Source: Candidatus Saccharibacteria bacterium RIFCSPHIGHO2_12_FULL_47_17 (GTDB taxonomy: Bacteria; Patescibacteriota; Saccharimonadia; Saccharimonadales; UBA10212). Taken from it: a stretch of 50,468 bases of DNA. Of the stretch, positions 6,484 through 13,271 are shown one piece after another. The first letter of the stretch is position 1; each line of letters starts with the position of its first letter. Below the pieces are notes generated by a model. The model did not search any database. It was not told the DNA's origin and saw only the letters and a program-made list of their open reading frames with translations. Location: positions 1-50,468 of the forward strand of contig MGCV01000018.1 of NCBI GenBank assembly GCA_001790575.1. Direction: 5' to 3'. The position numbers and the translations under genes are program-made.

Positions 6484-7995
6484 TTGAACTGGAAATTAAT
6501 TTTCAAATCACTCGGTCACAGCGAAATGCGCAAACGTATTTTAGCCGTGCTGGGTATGTTGTTAGTGTTTCGCATTTTGGCGCACGTACCGGTACCACTA
6601 TCTGATCCGCAGACCCTTAAACAAGTTTTAGAGAACCTTTACACCCAAACTAACGCCAATCAGCTGCTCGGCTTTCTGGATGTCCTCTCAGGCGGCGCCT
6701 TGGCGAATTTCTCCATTTTGCTTGTCGGCCTGGCACCATATATTAATGCTTCCATTATCATGCAGCTGCTGACTCGAGCTATTCCCAAACTGGAAGCCAT
6801 GAACAAAGAAGGTGAGTTCGGCCGCAAGAAAATTAACCAATATACCCGCATGCTAACCTTCCCGCTGGCCATCGTGCAGTCAATCGGTTTGATCTACCTT
6901 ATTAGGCAAGCCGCTTCATCGATCGGCGGTCTAGGTGATATTACGGCTAATTCTAGCAGCGGCGAATGGGTATTAATGATTACCGCTCTAACTGGTGGTT
7001 CGATGGTCTTGATGTGGTTGGGTGAATTAATAACTGAACGCTCGGTTGGTAATGGTATTTCACTACTGATTACGGTAGGTATTGTAAGTCGCCTGCCAGA
7101 TTTGATCGTCGAACTAGCCCGATCCACAACTTGGACAAATAATGTAGCGACCGACAAGCTGACAGTGTTGAACCACAATTTTAGCCGCCATGGACTGATT
7201 ATCGTCGCAGTCATTGCCCTGGCGACAGTTTTTGTTATTTGGGCTGTCGTCAAACTCAACGAGGCCTCTAGGCGCCTAACCGTCAATTATGCCAAACGAG
7301 TTCAAGGTAGCCGAACCTATGGCGGCGTCACTACTACCCTACCAGTCAAGTTGATTACCGCCGGTGTTATACCAATCATCTTCGCTGTGGCCTTTTTATC
7401 GGTGCCTAGCTTTGCGGGGCAGCTACTGACCCAAGGTCAAGGGGTGGCGTTTGCTGCTCAGAATGTTTGGGAGCGCCTGGGAGTACAACTATCTGAGCTA
7501 TTTCAAAATCCAACCGCAGCCACATTTGCCGCCGGCGGTTGGAAACCTTGGGTCTATCCATTCACCTATTTCATGTTGGTGTTTGTTTTTACTTATTTTT
7601 ATACCAGTGTTACTTTCAACTCCAAAGACATAGCCGAAAACCTGCAAAAACAAGGCGGCTTTATCGCTAATGTTCGCTCTGGTAAGCAGACCGAAAAATA
7701 CTTGAGCAAAATTGTTAACCGCCTAACGCTTTTTGGGGCTATCGCCTTAGGTCTTTTAGCGGTAATGCCGATTATCGGCCAAATCTATTTGAGCCAAAGT
7801 ATAGCCATCGGTGGAACAAGCATTCTGATTTTGGTATCAGTATCGCTGGAAACATTGCGACAGGTTGAATCTAGAGCTTTAATGATAACTTACGACCAAT
7901 ACGAGCAGCCTGATTACTTTTATGAAGATGCGCCGCCAGGGACCGCTGCCAGACGTCTACGGTTTATTCCACGGCCGAGATGGCGTCGAAAATGA
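6484..7995 (+). CDS. secY: Preprotein translocase subunit SecY
   Basis: SecY, the channel subunit of the Sec translocon in the cytoplasmic membrane; 503 residues, somewhat longer than the typical ~430. About ten hydrophobic segments are visible. Family signatures include RILAHVPVPLSDP, the plug region GGALANFSILLVGLAPYINASI, WLGELITERSVGNGIS and the C-terminal TYFYTSVTFNSKDIAENLQKQGGFI. The frame begins with TTG at 6484; no ATG gives the conserved N-terminus. The nearest SD-like run (AGAGGG) is ~15 nt upstream, further than usual. adk and map, commonly downstream, are missing. Confidence 0.96.
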   Translation: MNWKLIFKSLGHSEMRKRILAVLGMLLVFRILAHVPVPLSDPQTLKQVLENLYTQTNANQLLGFLDVLSGGALANFSILLVGLAPYINASIIMQLLTRAIPKLEAMNKEGEFGRKKINQYTRMLTFPLAIVQSIGLIYLIRQAASSIGGLGDITANSSSGEWVLMITALTGGSMVLMWLGELITERSVGNGISLLITVGIVSRLPDLIVELARSTTWTNNVATDKLTVLNHNFSRHGLIIVAVIALATVFVIWAVVKLNEASRRLTVNYAKRVQGSRTYGGVTTTLPVKLITAGVIPIIFAVAFLSVPSFAGQLLTQGQGVAFAAQNVWERLGVQLSELFQNPTAATFAAGGWKPWVYPFTYFMLVFVFTYFYTSVTFNSKDIAENLQKQGGFIANVRSGKQTEKYLSKIVNRLTLFGAIALGLLAVMPIIGQIYLSQSIAIGGTSILILVSVSLETLRQVESRALMITYDQYEQPDYFYEDAPPGTAARRLRFIPRPRWRRK

Positions 7996-8022
7996 AGCTT
8001 GAGTGGAACCTTTTTAAATCAC

Positions 8023-8052
8023 TTTACAAACAGCTACCGTTTTTGATACAAT
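8023..8052 (+). promoter_or_regulatory. Predicted promoter for infA
   Basis: TTTACA, an 18-nt spacer and TACAAT. The predicted start site near 8059 gives infA a leader of only about 9 nt with no Shine-Dalgarno sequence. Confidence 0.5.
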
Positions 8053-8067
8053 CTTCAGGTTATATTT

Positions 8068-8289
8068 ATGGTCCGTGAAAAAGAGGTAATTGAGTTAGCC
8101 GGGACGATTGTAGAAGCTTTACCGGGCACTCAATTTAAAGTTGAACTCGAAAACGGCCATGTAATTATAGCTCACATCGCAGGGCGGATGCGGAAACACT
8201 ATATCCGTCTGGTGCCCGGCGACCGCGTTAAGGTTGAATTGACACCTTACGATCTGACGAAGGGTCGGATAACCTACCGCGAAAACTAA
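8068..8289 (+). CDS. infA: Translation initiation factor IF-1
   Basis: IF-1, an OB-fold protein that occupies the 30S A-site during initiation; 73 residues, normal. Segments [55 protein letters not shown] are signature. It starts MVREKEVIE (many relatives start MAKED). There is no visible ribosome-binding site, but a promoter -10 box ends 15 nt upstream. It is followed by a ~125-nt leader before rpmJ. Confidence 0.96.
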   Translation: MVREKEVIELAGTIVEALPGTQFKVELENGHVIIAHIAGRMRKHYIRLVPGDRVKVELTPYDLTKGRITYREN

Positions 8290-8332
8290 CTAAGTAGTGC
8301 CTCAATCAGCACGCTAAGGAGTAATAATCGGC

Positions 8333-8418
8333 ATGAATCCCGTTAGAAATTTCTCTATATTACTAGACAAACGAGAAATGGAAGCGGGATACCCACAGAA
8401 AGGATTTCTAACAGGATG
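8333..8418 (+). promoter_or_regulatory. rpmJ leader: short relative of the bridging element
   Basis: This region carries ATCCCGTTAGAAAT (8337-8350), the same word as in the four large elements, and a partner ATTTCTAACAGGAT (8404-8417) spanning the rpmJ start. Pairing them (13 of 14) would bury the ribosome-binding site AAGGA and the ATG. The same 5' strand can instead pair with AGCGGGAT near 8390 while ATTTCTC pairs with GAGAAAT, leaving the start free. It lacks the first long stem of the large elements. Confidence 0.65.
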
Positions 8419-8419
8419 A
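8333..8419 (+). CDS. 28-residue upstream ORF overlapping the rpmJ start
   Basis: ATG at 8333 with AAGGAG 11 nt upstream; the frame ends at TGA 8417-8419, which overlaps the rpmJ ATG as ATGA. The peptide is [16 protein letters not shown] followed by [12 protein letters not shown]. It crosses the whole structured leader, so its translation would control access to the rpmJ start. It shares the P-V-R word with the ORFs of the large elements. Whether the peptide itself has a role is unknown. Confidence 0.5.
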   Translation: MNPVRNFSILLDKREMEAGYPQKGFLTG

Positions 8420-8532
8420 AAGTACGTGCTAGTGTTAAAAAAATTAGCCCCAGCGATATCATCGTTCGTCGTAAGGGCAGAGTCTATGTTATTAATAAAA
8501 CTAAACCCCGCAATAAACAGAGGCAGGGTTAA
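8416..8532 (+). CDS. rpmJ: 50S ribosomal protein L36, cysteine-free form
   Basis: L36, the smallest 50S protein; 38 residues. [11 protein letters not shown] at the N-terminus, RRKGRVYVI in the middle and the ending PRNKQRQG identify it. The usual zinc ligands (C-x2-C, C, H) are replaced: there is no Cys at all, and S-P-S-D stands where C-x2-C is expected. The start overlaps the upstream ORF stop. It is followed 2 nt later by rpsM. Confidence 0.93.
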   Translation: MKVRASVKKISPSDIIVRRKGRVYVINKTKPRNKQRQG

Positions 8533-8534
8533 AT

Positions 8535-8921
8535 ATGGCTCGAATCGCTGGTGTTAATATTCCAGACGAAAAACAGCTTCAGATTGCTCTGACCTACATC
8601 TACGGAATAGGACCTAGGCTTAGTCAAGAAATAATTGCTAAAGCCAATATTGATCCGACGCTGAGAGTTAAAAAGTTAAATGATAGTGAGGTTTCGAGGC
8701 TTCAGGATATTATAACTTCCGACTATACGATTGAGGGCGAACTGCACAAGAGCGTCACTGCCAATATTAAACGCCTAAAAGATATTAATGCTTATCGCGG
8801 GCTACGCCACAGTCTGAATTTACCGACGCGTGGACAACGGACTAAGACTAATGCTCGCACCCGTAGAGGCAAGCGTGTAACGGTTAGTGGTACAGCTAGA
8901 AAAGCACCATCCAAGACTTAA
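8535..8921 (+). CDS. rpsM: 30S ribosomal protein S13
   Basis: S13 of the 30S head, contacting P-site tRNA and bridging to the 50S subunit; 128 residues. MARIAGVNIPDEKQLQIALTYIYGIG at the start, the helix-two-turn-helix region and the C-terminal GLRHSLNLPTRGQRTKTNARTRRG are typical. The tail is basic (SGTARKAPSKT). Confidence 0.97.
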   Translation: MARIAGVNIPDEKQLQIALTYIYGIGPRLSQEIIAKANIDPTLRVKKLNDSEVSRLQDIITSDYTIEGELHKSVTANIKRLKDINAYRGLRHSLNLPTRGQRTKTNARTRRGKRVTVSGTARKAPSKT

Positions 8922-8932
8922 GAGGAACTCCT

Positions 8933-9388
8933 ATGGCTAAAGAAGAAGATAATAATAAAGAAGAAGCAGTCGCCATTGATACTACTGTCGCAACTCCGGA
9001 GAAACCGAAAGCCGCTCCCAGAAGGAAAAAAATTAAGCGTCAAGTTAGCCACGGCCAAGTTCATATTTTAGCCAGCTTCAATAACACAATCGTCTCGATC
9101 ACCGACGAGAATGGTCATGTTTTAGCAGCCTCAAGCGCTGGCAGCTGCGGCTTTAGAGGTTCCAAAAAAGGCACTGCTTACGCCGCTCAAGTAGCGGCTG
9201 AAAAAGCCCTAGAGGCTGCTAAAACCTTTGGTATTTCTAAAGTCGATGTGATCGTTCAAGGCATCGGCTTGGGGCGTGAATCAGCCATTCGCACACTGTC
9301 TGGCCAAAAAATAGCTATCGAAAGTATAAGGGATAAAACCGGCATTCCTCACGGCGGTGCTCGGCCAAGAAAGCCGAAGAGGAACTGA
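8933..9388 (+). CDS. rpsK: 30S ribosomal protein S11 with N-terminal extension
   Basis: S11 of the 30S platform; 151 residues. The core from about residue 35 shows QVHILASFNNTIVSITDENG, SAGSCGFRGSKKGTAYAAQ, GIGLGRESAIRTLSG and the C-terminal GIPHGGARPRKPKR. The first ~33 residues are a charged Lys/Glu stretch (AKEEDNNKEEA, KPKAAPRRKKIKR), longer than usual. Its ATG is preceded by AGAGGAA. It ends 1 nt before rpsD. Confidence 0.96.
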   Translation: MAKEEDNNKEEAVAIDTTVATPEKPKAAPRRKKIKRQVSHGQVHILASFNNTIVSITDENGHVLAASSAGSCGFRGSKKGTAYAAQVAAEKALEAAKTFGISKVDVIVQGIGLGRESAIRTLSGQKIAIESIRDKTGIPHGGARPRKPKRN

Positions 9389-9389
9389 T

Positions 9390-10007
9390 ATGGCGCGCGA
9401 CTTAACTTCTATTGTTAAACGTTCTAGGCGCGAAGGCTACGCCCTTCATCCTAAAGCTCACAAAGTGCTAGTCAAGCGGACGAACGCTCCAGGCACAACC
9501 CCAGGATCAACCCGGAGAGCCAAGCCTAGCCAATATGCTCTACAGCTTCGCGAAAAGCAAAAGGTTAAGCGCTTGTATGGTCTGCTGGAAAGACAATTCA
9601 CCAAGTTGATGAAGGAAGCGGCCCGAACTCGCGGCGAATCCGGCATCACTCTACTAGAATACCTGGAAAGACGTTTGGATAATGTTGTTTATCGTGCTGG
9701 TTTTGCCATCAGCCGACGGGCAGCTCGGCAATTGGTAACCCACGGCCATTTTATGCTAAATGAAAAACGAACTGACACTCCGTCAATCAGATTGAAGACC
9801 GGTGACCAAATAGTTCTTCGTGAGGCTGCTAAGAAATCTGACTATTTTAAAAGTATCGACGATCTTTCGCCCCCGCCAGCCCTTGTTCCAACCTGGCTAA
9901 AAGTCGACCGCCGGAATCTGAAAATCGAAGTTAGTGGCAAGCCGACTCGCGACGACACTGAACCTGATATCAAAGAGCAACTAATAGTTGAATTTTATTC
10001 AAGATAA
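9390..10007 (+). CDS. rpsD: 30S ribosomal protein S4
   Basis: S4, a primary 16S rRNA binder; 205 residues. The S4 RNA-binding domain reads LEYLERRLDNVVYRAGFA, then RRAARQLVTHGHFMLN. The frame is open from 9357 inside rpsK, but the ATG at 9390 is chosen because GAGGA lies ~7 nt upstream and the family N-terminus follows. The N-terminal zinc-knuckle cysteines found in some S4 proteins are not present. S4 represses the alpha operon in some bacteria; no target structure was identified. Confidence 0.96.
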   Translation: MARDLTSIVKRSRREGYALHPKAHKVLVKRTNAPGTTPGSTRRAKPSQYALQLREKQKVKRLYGLLERQFTKLMKEAARTRGESGITLLEYLERRLDNVVYRAGFAISRRAARQLVTHGHFMLNEKRTDTPSIRLKTGDQIVLREAAKKSDYFKSIDDLSPPPALVPTWLKVDRRNLKIEVSGKPTRDDTEPDIKEQLIVEFYSR

Positions 10008-10022
10008 GGAGGTTTTAAGATA

Positions 10023-10967
10023 ATGAGTAAATATATTCACAGCCCTACACTATCCAAGATTGACGATCATGGTCCTAACAGCGCCACATTTGTCATCGAG
10101 CCATTGCACACTGGTTATGGCATGACTTTGGGCAATAGCTTACGACGAGTCTTACTGTCGAGCATTTCCGGTGCCGCTGTAACCGGTTTTCGGATTGACG
10201 ATGTCAGCCACGAATTTACAACTATTTCTGGAATTAAAGAAGATGTAGTGGCCATCATGCTCAACCTCAAAGGTATTAGATTCAAAGTCTTTAGCAACGA
10301 ACCACAAACTTTGAAAATTTTTAAAAAAGGCAAAGGAAAAGTTACCGCTAAAGATATTCAGCTGAATGCCGACGTCGAAGTAGTTAATCCCAGTCACGTC
10401 ATCTGCACAATTGACGATGTTAAGGCCTCTTTCAACGCTGAGATCGTGGTGGAGACCGGCCGTGGATACCGCGTGCTTGATGAGCAGGGTGGCAATAAGA
10501 AATCAACTGACTTCATTATGATGGATGCTCTTTTCTCACCTGTTCTCCGAGTCCGCTACAAAGTTGAAAATACCCGAGTGGGTCAAATGACTGATCTCGA
10601 TAAACTACTGATCACGATTAATACCGATGGCAGCCTGACGCCCAGGGAAGCCTTTGAAGAAGCAGCCGCTATTTTAGTCAATCAGTATACGGCTTTAGCT
10701 GGACAGACTACGGTTGAGGCCGGCTCCATATTAGCTGAAGAAGCTGGCGAGGAAACTGCTAGCGAAGGCGAAGAGCCAGCCGAGTTAATGACTACAATTG
10801 AAGATCTTAACCTAAGCGCCAGGACAACCAATGCCCTGATCAATAACGAAATTCACACTATTAAGGACCTTATTTCACTGTCTGAGGCCGAACTACGAGA
10901 CTTAAAAGGTTTTGGCAATAAGGCCCTTGATGAAGTTAAAGAAAAACTATCCAGCCTAGAAATCTAG
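10023..10967 (+). CDS. rpoA: RNA polymerase alpha subunit
   Basis: Alpha subunit of RNA polymerase; 314 residues. The N-terminal dimerisation domain has FVIEPLHTGYGMTLGNSLRRVLLSS and the later DALFSPVLRVRYKVENTRVGQ. A short acidic linker (EEAGEETASEGEEPAE) joins it to the C-terminal helix-hairpin-helix domain IEDLNLSARTTNALINNEI to the end. AAGGAGG lies 8 nt before the ATG, one of the best ribosome-binding sites in the window. Confidence 0.97.
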   Translation: MSKYIHSPTLSKIDDHGPNSATFVIEPLHTGYGMTLGNSLRRVLLSSISGAAVTGFRIDDVSHEFTTISGIKEDVVAIMLNLKGIRFKVFSNEPQTLKIFKKGKGKVTAKDIQLNADVEVVNPSHVICTIDDVKASFNAEIVVETGRGYRVLDEQGGNKKSTDFIMMDALFSPVLRVRYKVENTRVGQMTDLDKLLITINTDGSLTPREAFEEAAAILVNQYTALAGQTTVEAGSILAEEAGEETASEGEEPAELMTTIEDLNLSARTTNALINNEIHTIKDLISLSEAELRDLKGFGNKALDEVKEKLSSLEI

Positions 10968-10975
10968 GAGAGCAC

Positions 10976-11452
10976 ATGCGGGCAAAAGCTAAATTCGGAC
11001 GAGAACGCGATGGGCGACGAGCCTTAATCAAATTGTTGGCTGACTCCTTAATCATTAATGAATCCGTACAGACGACTCTGCCAAAGGCCAAACAACTGGT
11101 AAGCTACACCGAGCGCCTGATTACTCGGGCCAAGAAAGGCGATTTGCATAGTCGAAGGTTGATCATTCGATCCTTGGCTACCAAAGATGCCGCCCATAAA
11201 CTAGTTGATGAGATTTCGCCTAAATTGGGCGGACGTTCTAGTGGTTACTTTAGAATCATCAAGGCCGAGACTCGCCGCGGTGATTTAGCTCAATTGGCAA
11301 AAGTCAGTTTTGTTGATAATTTAACTGAAATCAAAGCGCCTAAAGCCGAAAAAAAGGCAACTGCTGCCAAAGTGGCGTCCAAAAAGACCGTCGCTAAAGT
11401 TGTTAAAAAGCCAGCTGCGAAGACTAAACTAAAAACAAAGGCTCTCAAATGA
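10976..11452 (+). CDS. rplQ: 50S ribosomal protein L17
   Basis: L17, near the tunnel exit; 158 residues. FGRERDGRRALIKLLADSLI, ESVQTTLPKAKQLVSYTERLITRAK and the GRSSGYFRIIKAETRRGD segment are recognisable. The usual R-H-R-x-x-x-K-L N-terminus is shortened to MRAKAKFGRERD. After residue ~120 there is a Lys/Ala-rich tail. The stop TGA is the first triplet of repeat element copy 3. Confidence 0.93.
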   Translation: MRAKAKFGRERDGRRALIKLLADSLIINESVQTTLPKAKQLVSYTERLITRAKKGDLHSRRLIIRSLATKDAAHKLVDEISPKLGGRSSGYFRIIKAETRRGDLAQLAKVSFVDNLTEIKAPKAEKKATAAKVASKKTVAKVVKKPAAKTKLKTKALK

Positions 11453-11625
11453 CCCCGATTAGAAGTAGTATGTCAAAGACATCTTCTGATTTGAAGACAA
11501 ATCAGACTTCTAACGGGGTCTATCCCGTCAGAAACTCACCCCTAGCTAATGATTATTGTCAGACGTTGGCGAACCTTTTAGTTCTCAACGCAAGATTAAA
11601 CTTTAAGATGCAGGCTGAGGTCTAA
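11449..11625 (+). CDS. Small ORF inside bridging element copy 3
   Basis: A 58-codon frame, again starting ATGA over the upstream stop and ending TAA 4 nt before the rplM ATG. The peptide differs from that of copy 2 at one residue (Phe to Lys in the P3 hairpin loop); the other change (AAA to AAG) is silent. No known domain. See copies 1, 2 and 4. Confidence 0.45.
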   Translation: MTPIRSSMSKTSSDLKTNQTSNGVYPVRNSPLANDYCQTLANLLVLNARLNFKMQAEV

Positions 11626-11632
11626 TGGGATG
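11450..11632 (+). repeat. Bridging repeat element, copy 3 (rplQ-rplM)
   Basis: Copy 3 starts on the rplQ stop and ends on the rplM ATG. Outside two small hairpin loops it is identical to copy 2, including the ~115-nt 3' half that differs strongly in copies 1 and 4. The P3 hairpin here is GATTTG/CAAATC with loop AAGA. All the long-range stems described for copy 2 are present. The near identity implies recent duplication or gene conversion between copies 5.7 kb apart. Confidence 0.9.
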
Positions 11633-12085
11633 AAAACTTATAGTGCCAAGCCAAAAGATATTACCAGAAGCTGGTATTTACTCGACGCCTCTACCATGAC
11701 ACTCGGTCGGTTATCAACTGTTGCTGCTAGTCTATTAATTGGCAAAGGCAAGCCGCAATTTACACCTCATATTGACGTTGGTGATTACGTGATCGTAACC
11801 AATGCCGTCAAACTAACTGTTACTGGTAATAAAAAAACTGGCAAAGATTACTGGCGTCATAGCGGCTTTCCCGGCGGACTTTATAAGCGTACCTTGACGG
11901 AACAAATGACGCGTGATCCGCTTAAAGTAGTTATCAAGTCAGTTCGCGGCATGTTACCAGTTAACAAACTTCGTCCAGCTCGTCTTAAAAGATTAAAAGT
12001 CTACGCCGGTACTAATCATGAGCATGTTGGCCAAAAACCGATCGAATACTCAAACCCCCGGGAGACTAAATACAATGGCCGCTAG
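11630..12085 (+). CDS. rplM: 50S ribosomal protein L13
   Basis: L13, an early 50S assembly protein; 151 residues. MKTYSAKPKDITRSWYLLDA, LGRLSTVAASLLIGKGKPQFTP, GDYVIVTNA and the C-terminal RLKRLKVYAGTNHEH are typical. The ATG lies in the predicted start-burying stem of copy 3 with GAGG 9 nt upstream. The 3' end overlaps rpsI by 11 nt. Confidence 0.96.
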   Translation: MKTYSAKPKDITRSWYLLDASTMTLGRLSTVAASLLIGKGKPQFTPHIDVGDYVIVTNAVKLTVTGNKKTGKDYWRHSGFPGGLYKRTLTEQMTRDPLKVVIKSVRGMLPVNKLRPARLKRLKVYAGTNHEHVGQKPIEYSNPRETKYNGR

Positions 12086-12473
12086 TTACTTCTATGGTCT
12101 TGGCAGGCGCAAAAGTTCAACGGCCCGCGTCAGATTGTCAAATGGAAAAGGTGTATTTTTGATCAATGGCAAGTCCTGGAAGGACTATTTTGCTGACAAT
12201 AAATACTTACAGTACCATTTACTCAAACCATTTAATGTCTTGGAGCTAGATCCTGAAAAATACGATGTTAGCGTCAAAGTTCAAGGCGGCGGACACCCTA
12301 GCCAAACTGGCGCTACCAGCCTCGGTATTGCCAAAGCCTTAATCGAAATGAATCCTGACTTCCACAGTACCCTTAAAAAGGCCGCTCTATTAAGCCGCGA
12401 CCCGCGTGAGAAAGAACGTAAAAAGTTCGGTCTGCGTGGTGCTCGCAAAAAACAACAATACTCCAAGCGATAA
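12075..12473 (+). CDS. rpsI: 30S ribosomal protein S9
   Basis: S9, whose C-terminal tail reaches P-site tRNA; 132 residues. YGLGRRKSSTARVRLSNGKG at the start and GLRGARKKQQYSKR at the end are diagnostic. The ATG at 12075 overlaps rplM by 11 nt; an upstream in-frame start at 12018 would lie deep within rplM and is rejected. It is the last gene of the ribosomal block. Confidence 0.96.
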   Translation: MAASYFYGLGRRKSSTARVRLSNGKGVFLINGKSWKDYFADNKYLQYHLLKPFNVLELDPEKYDVSVKVQGGGHPSQTGATSLGIAKALIEMNPDFHSTLKKAALLSRDPREKERKKFGLRGARKKQQYSKR

Positions 12474-12517
12474 AGTTCCCCATTGCAATAGTATTGAAAC
12501 ATTGCTAAGTTAAGTTC

Positions 12518-12589
12518 ATGGTTACCTACATGATTAGCTACCTCTGGTTTATTCCCAGACCGCTGGCGGCTAGTTCTGTGTGTGCTTAA
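12518..12589 (+). CDS. Possible 23-residue leader peptide before terminator 1
   Basis: ATG GTT ACC TAC ... TAA. The peptide is MVTYMISYLWFIPRPLAASS plus VCA, with one Trp and two Tyr near the middle. Downstream, TGGCGG (12564-12569) with GTTC can pair with GAACCGCCA of the terminator's 5' arm, so a ribosome stalled at the Trp codon could favour antitermination. There is no Shine-Dalgarno sequence, so its translation is doubtful. The 12474-12651 gap holds nothing else recognised. Confidence 0.25.
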   Translation: MVTYMISYLWFIPRPLAASSVCA

Positions 12590-12612
12590 ACAAATTAAAT
12601 AAATAAAGGACG

Positions 12613-12635
12613 AACCGCCAACAAGGCGGTTTTTT
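12613..12635 (+). terminator. Intrinsic terminator 1
   Basis: Stem AACCGCC/GGCGGTT with loop AACAA, followed by a T-run. It lies 17 nt before the start of the next small gene, so it can end the ribosomal operon transcript or act as an attenuator. Confidence 0.85.
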
Positions 12636-12651
12636 AGTTTACGGAGTATAT

Positions 12652-12867
12652 ATGAGTTTTGATAGAATCGAGGAAAGTGACGTTTTAAAAGGTCTAAGTG
12701 ATAGAAGACTGGCATGGCCTGGACCCGATCCGCTAAGACAGCCGGGTGTAATCTTACATGCCAAGGAATTTCGAAGACGTCGAATCGATGGGTCAAGACT
12801 GAGATCCGTGGGTGAGGGCACGCTTGTCTTAGCCAATTTGGAACCAACTTTCGTACCTGATGCCTAA
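12652..12867 (+). CDS. Small hypothetical protein (71 aa)
   Basis: No family recognised. The protein is polar and basic (for example KEFRRRRIDGSRLRS), with no signal, membrane segment or Cys pair. GGAG lies 5 nt before the ATG, a good ribosome-binding site, which supports translation. It sits directly downstream of terminator 1. Its stop TAA forms part of the TAAGGA ribosome-binding site of the next short ORF. A long frame on the minus strand covering this gene and rpsI is a shadow. Confidence 0.55.
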   Translation: MSFDRIEESDVLKGLSDRRLAWPGPDPLRQPGVILHAKEFRRRRIDGSRLRSVGEGTLVLANLEPTFVPDA

Positions 12868-12877
12868 GGATTTAAGT

Positions 12878-12940
12878 ATGAAAAAGAACCTAAGAAAGTT
12901 TTTCTACTGGAAATACACCATGACATGGCGGTACTGCTGA
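12878..12940 (+). CDS. Possible 20-residue leader peptide rich in Trp and Tyr
   Basis: ATG at 12878 with AAGGA 7 nt upstream, ending TGA 12938-12940. The peptide is MKKNLRKFFYWKYTMTWRYC: two Trp and three Tyr in 20 residues. The second Trp codon is part of GGCGGT (12927-12932), which is complementary to ACCGCC in the 5' arm of terminator 2 (12967-12972). This is the layout of a translation-dependent attenuator. The rest of the 140-nt gap holds only the terminator. Confidence 0.4.
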   Translation: MKKNLRKFFYWKYTMTWRYC

Positions 12941-12965
12941 AATTACTTTTAATCATCAAACAGAC

Positions 12966-12988
12966 AACCGCCGCCACGGCGGTTTTTT
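12966..12988 (+). terminator. Intrinsic terminator 2
   Basis: Perfect 7-bp stem AACCGCC/GGCGGTT with loop GCCAC and six T residues. It has the same stem sequence as terminator 1 and lies 20 nt before the next small gene. Confidence 0.88.
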
Positions 12989-13007
12989 AAATTTCAAAGG
13001 AGATATT

Positions 13008-13193
13008 ATGGAACGGAAAAACGGACCAGAAGATAGAAAAAAACTAACGGTTGAAGAGGCCGCTCTAGCTATGGGCGTGAGTTCAGTTCGTGCGGTAGCG
13101 AGGATTGAAAAGGAAATTAGTCAGCTAGAAGCCAACGGCCATATCGTAGACCCGGAAGAGCACACGAGAAGAGTGCTCACACGTGTAGAATAG
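13008..13193 (+). CDS. Small hypothetical protein (61 aa), helical
   Basis: No family recognised with certainty. It is charged and predicted helical; KLTVEEAALAMGVSSVRAVARIEKE could form a helix-turn-helix-like unit (residues 17-41), so a small regulator is possible but unproven. AAGGAG precedes the ATG by 5 nt, which supports translation. It lies between terminator 2 and trpS. Confidence 0.6.
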   Translation: MERKNGPEDRKKLTVEEAALAMGVSSVRAVARIEKEISQLEANGHIVDPEEHTRRVLTRVE

Positions 13194-13228
13194 AGATAAT
13201 GAAGGAATATGTGTCAAGGTTGCTAAAA

Positions 13229-13234
13229 TATAAT
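13229..13234 (+). promoter_or_regulatory. Predicted -10 box for trpS
   Basis: TATAAT upstream of trpS. A 9-codon frame (ATG 13240, MVYHERTE, stop 13264-13266) begins 5 nt after it and ends over the GTG at 13263, so a short coupled leader ORF is possible. Confidence 0.45.
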
Positions 13235-13271
13235 TAATGATGGTTTACCATGAGCGAACAGAGTGAGTCGA

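Noticed and set aside
377-12473. Recoded TGA (glycine) as in some CPR lineages
   Set aside because: TGA ends many genes at exactly the expected family length and in ATGA overlaps, so it is a stop here.
12281-12847. 188-codon ORF on the minus strand
   Set aside because: It covers rpsI, terminator 1 and the small 71-residue gene, has no family motif and no ribosome-binding site; it is a shadow frame.
13200-13271. T-box leader before trpS
   Set aside because: No T-box sequence, specifier loop or antiterminator bulge was found.
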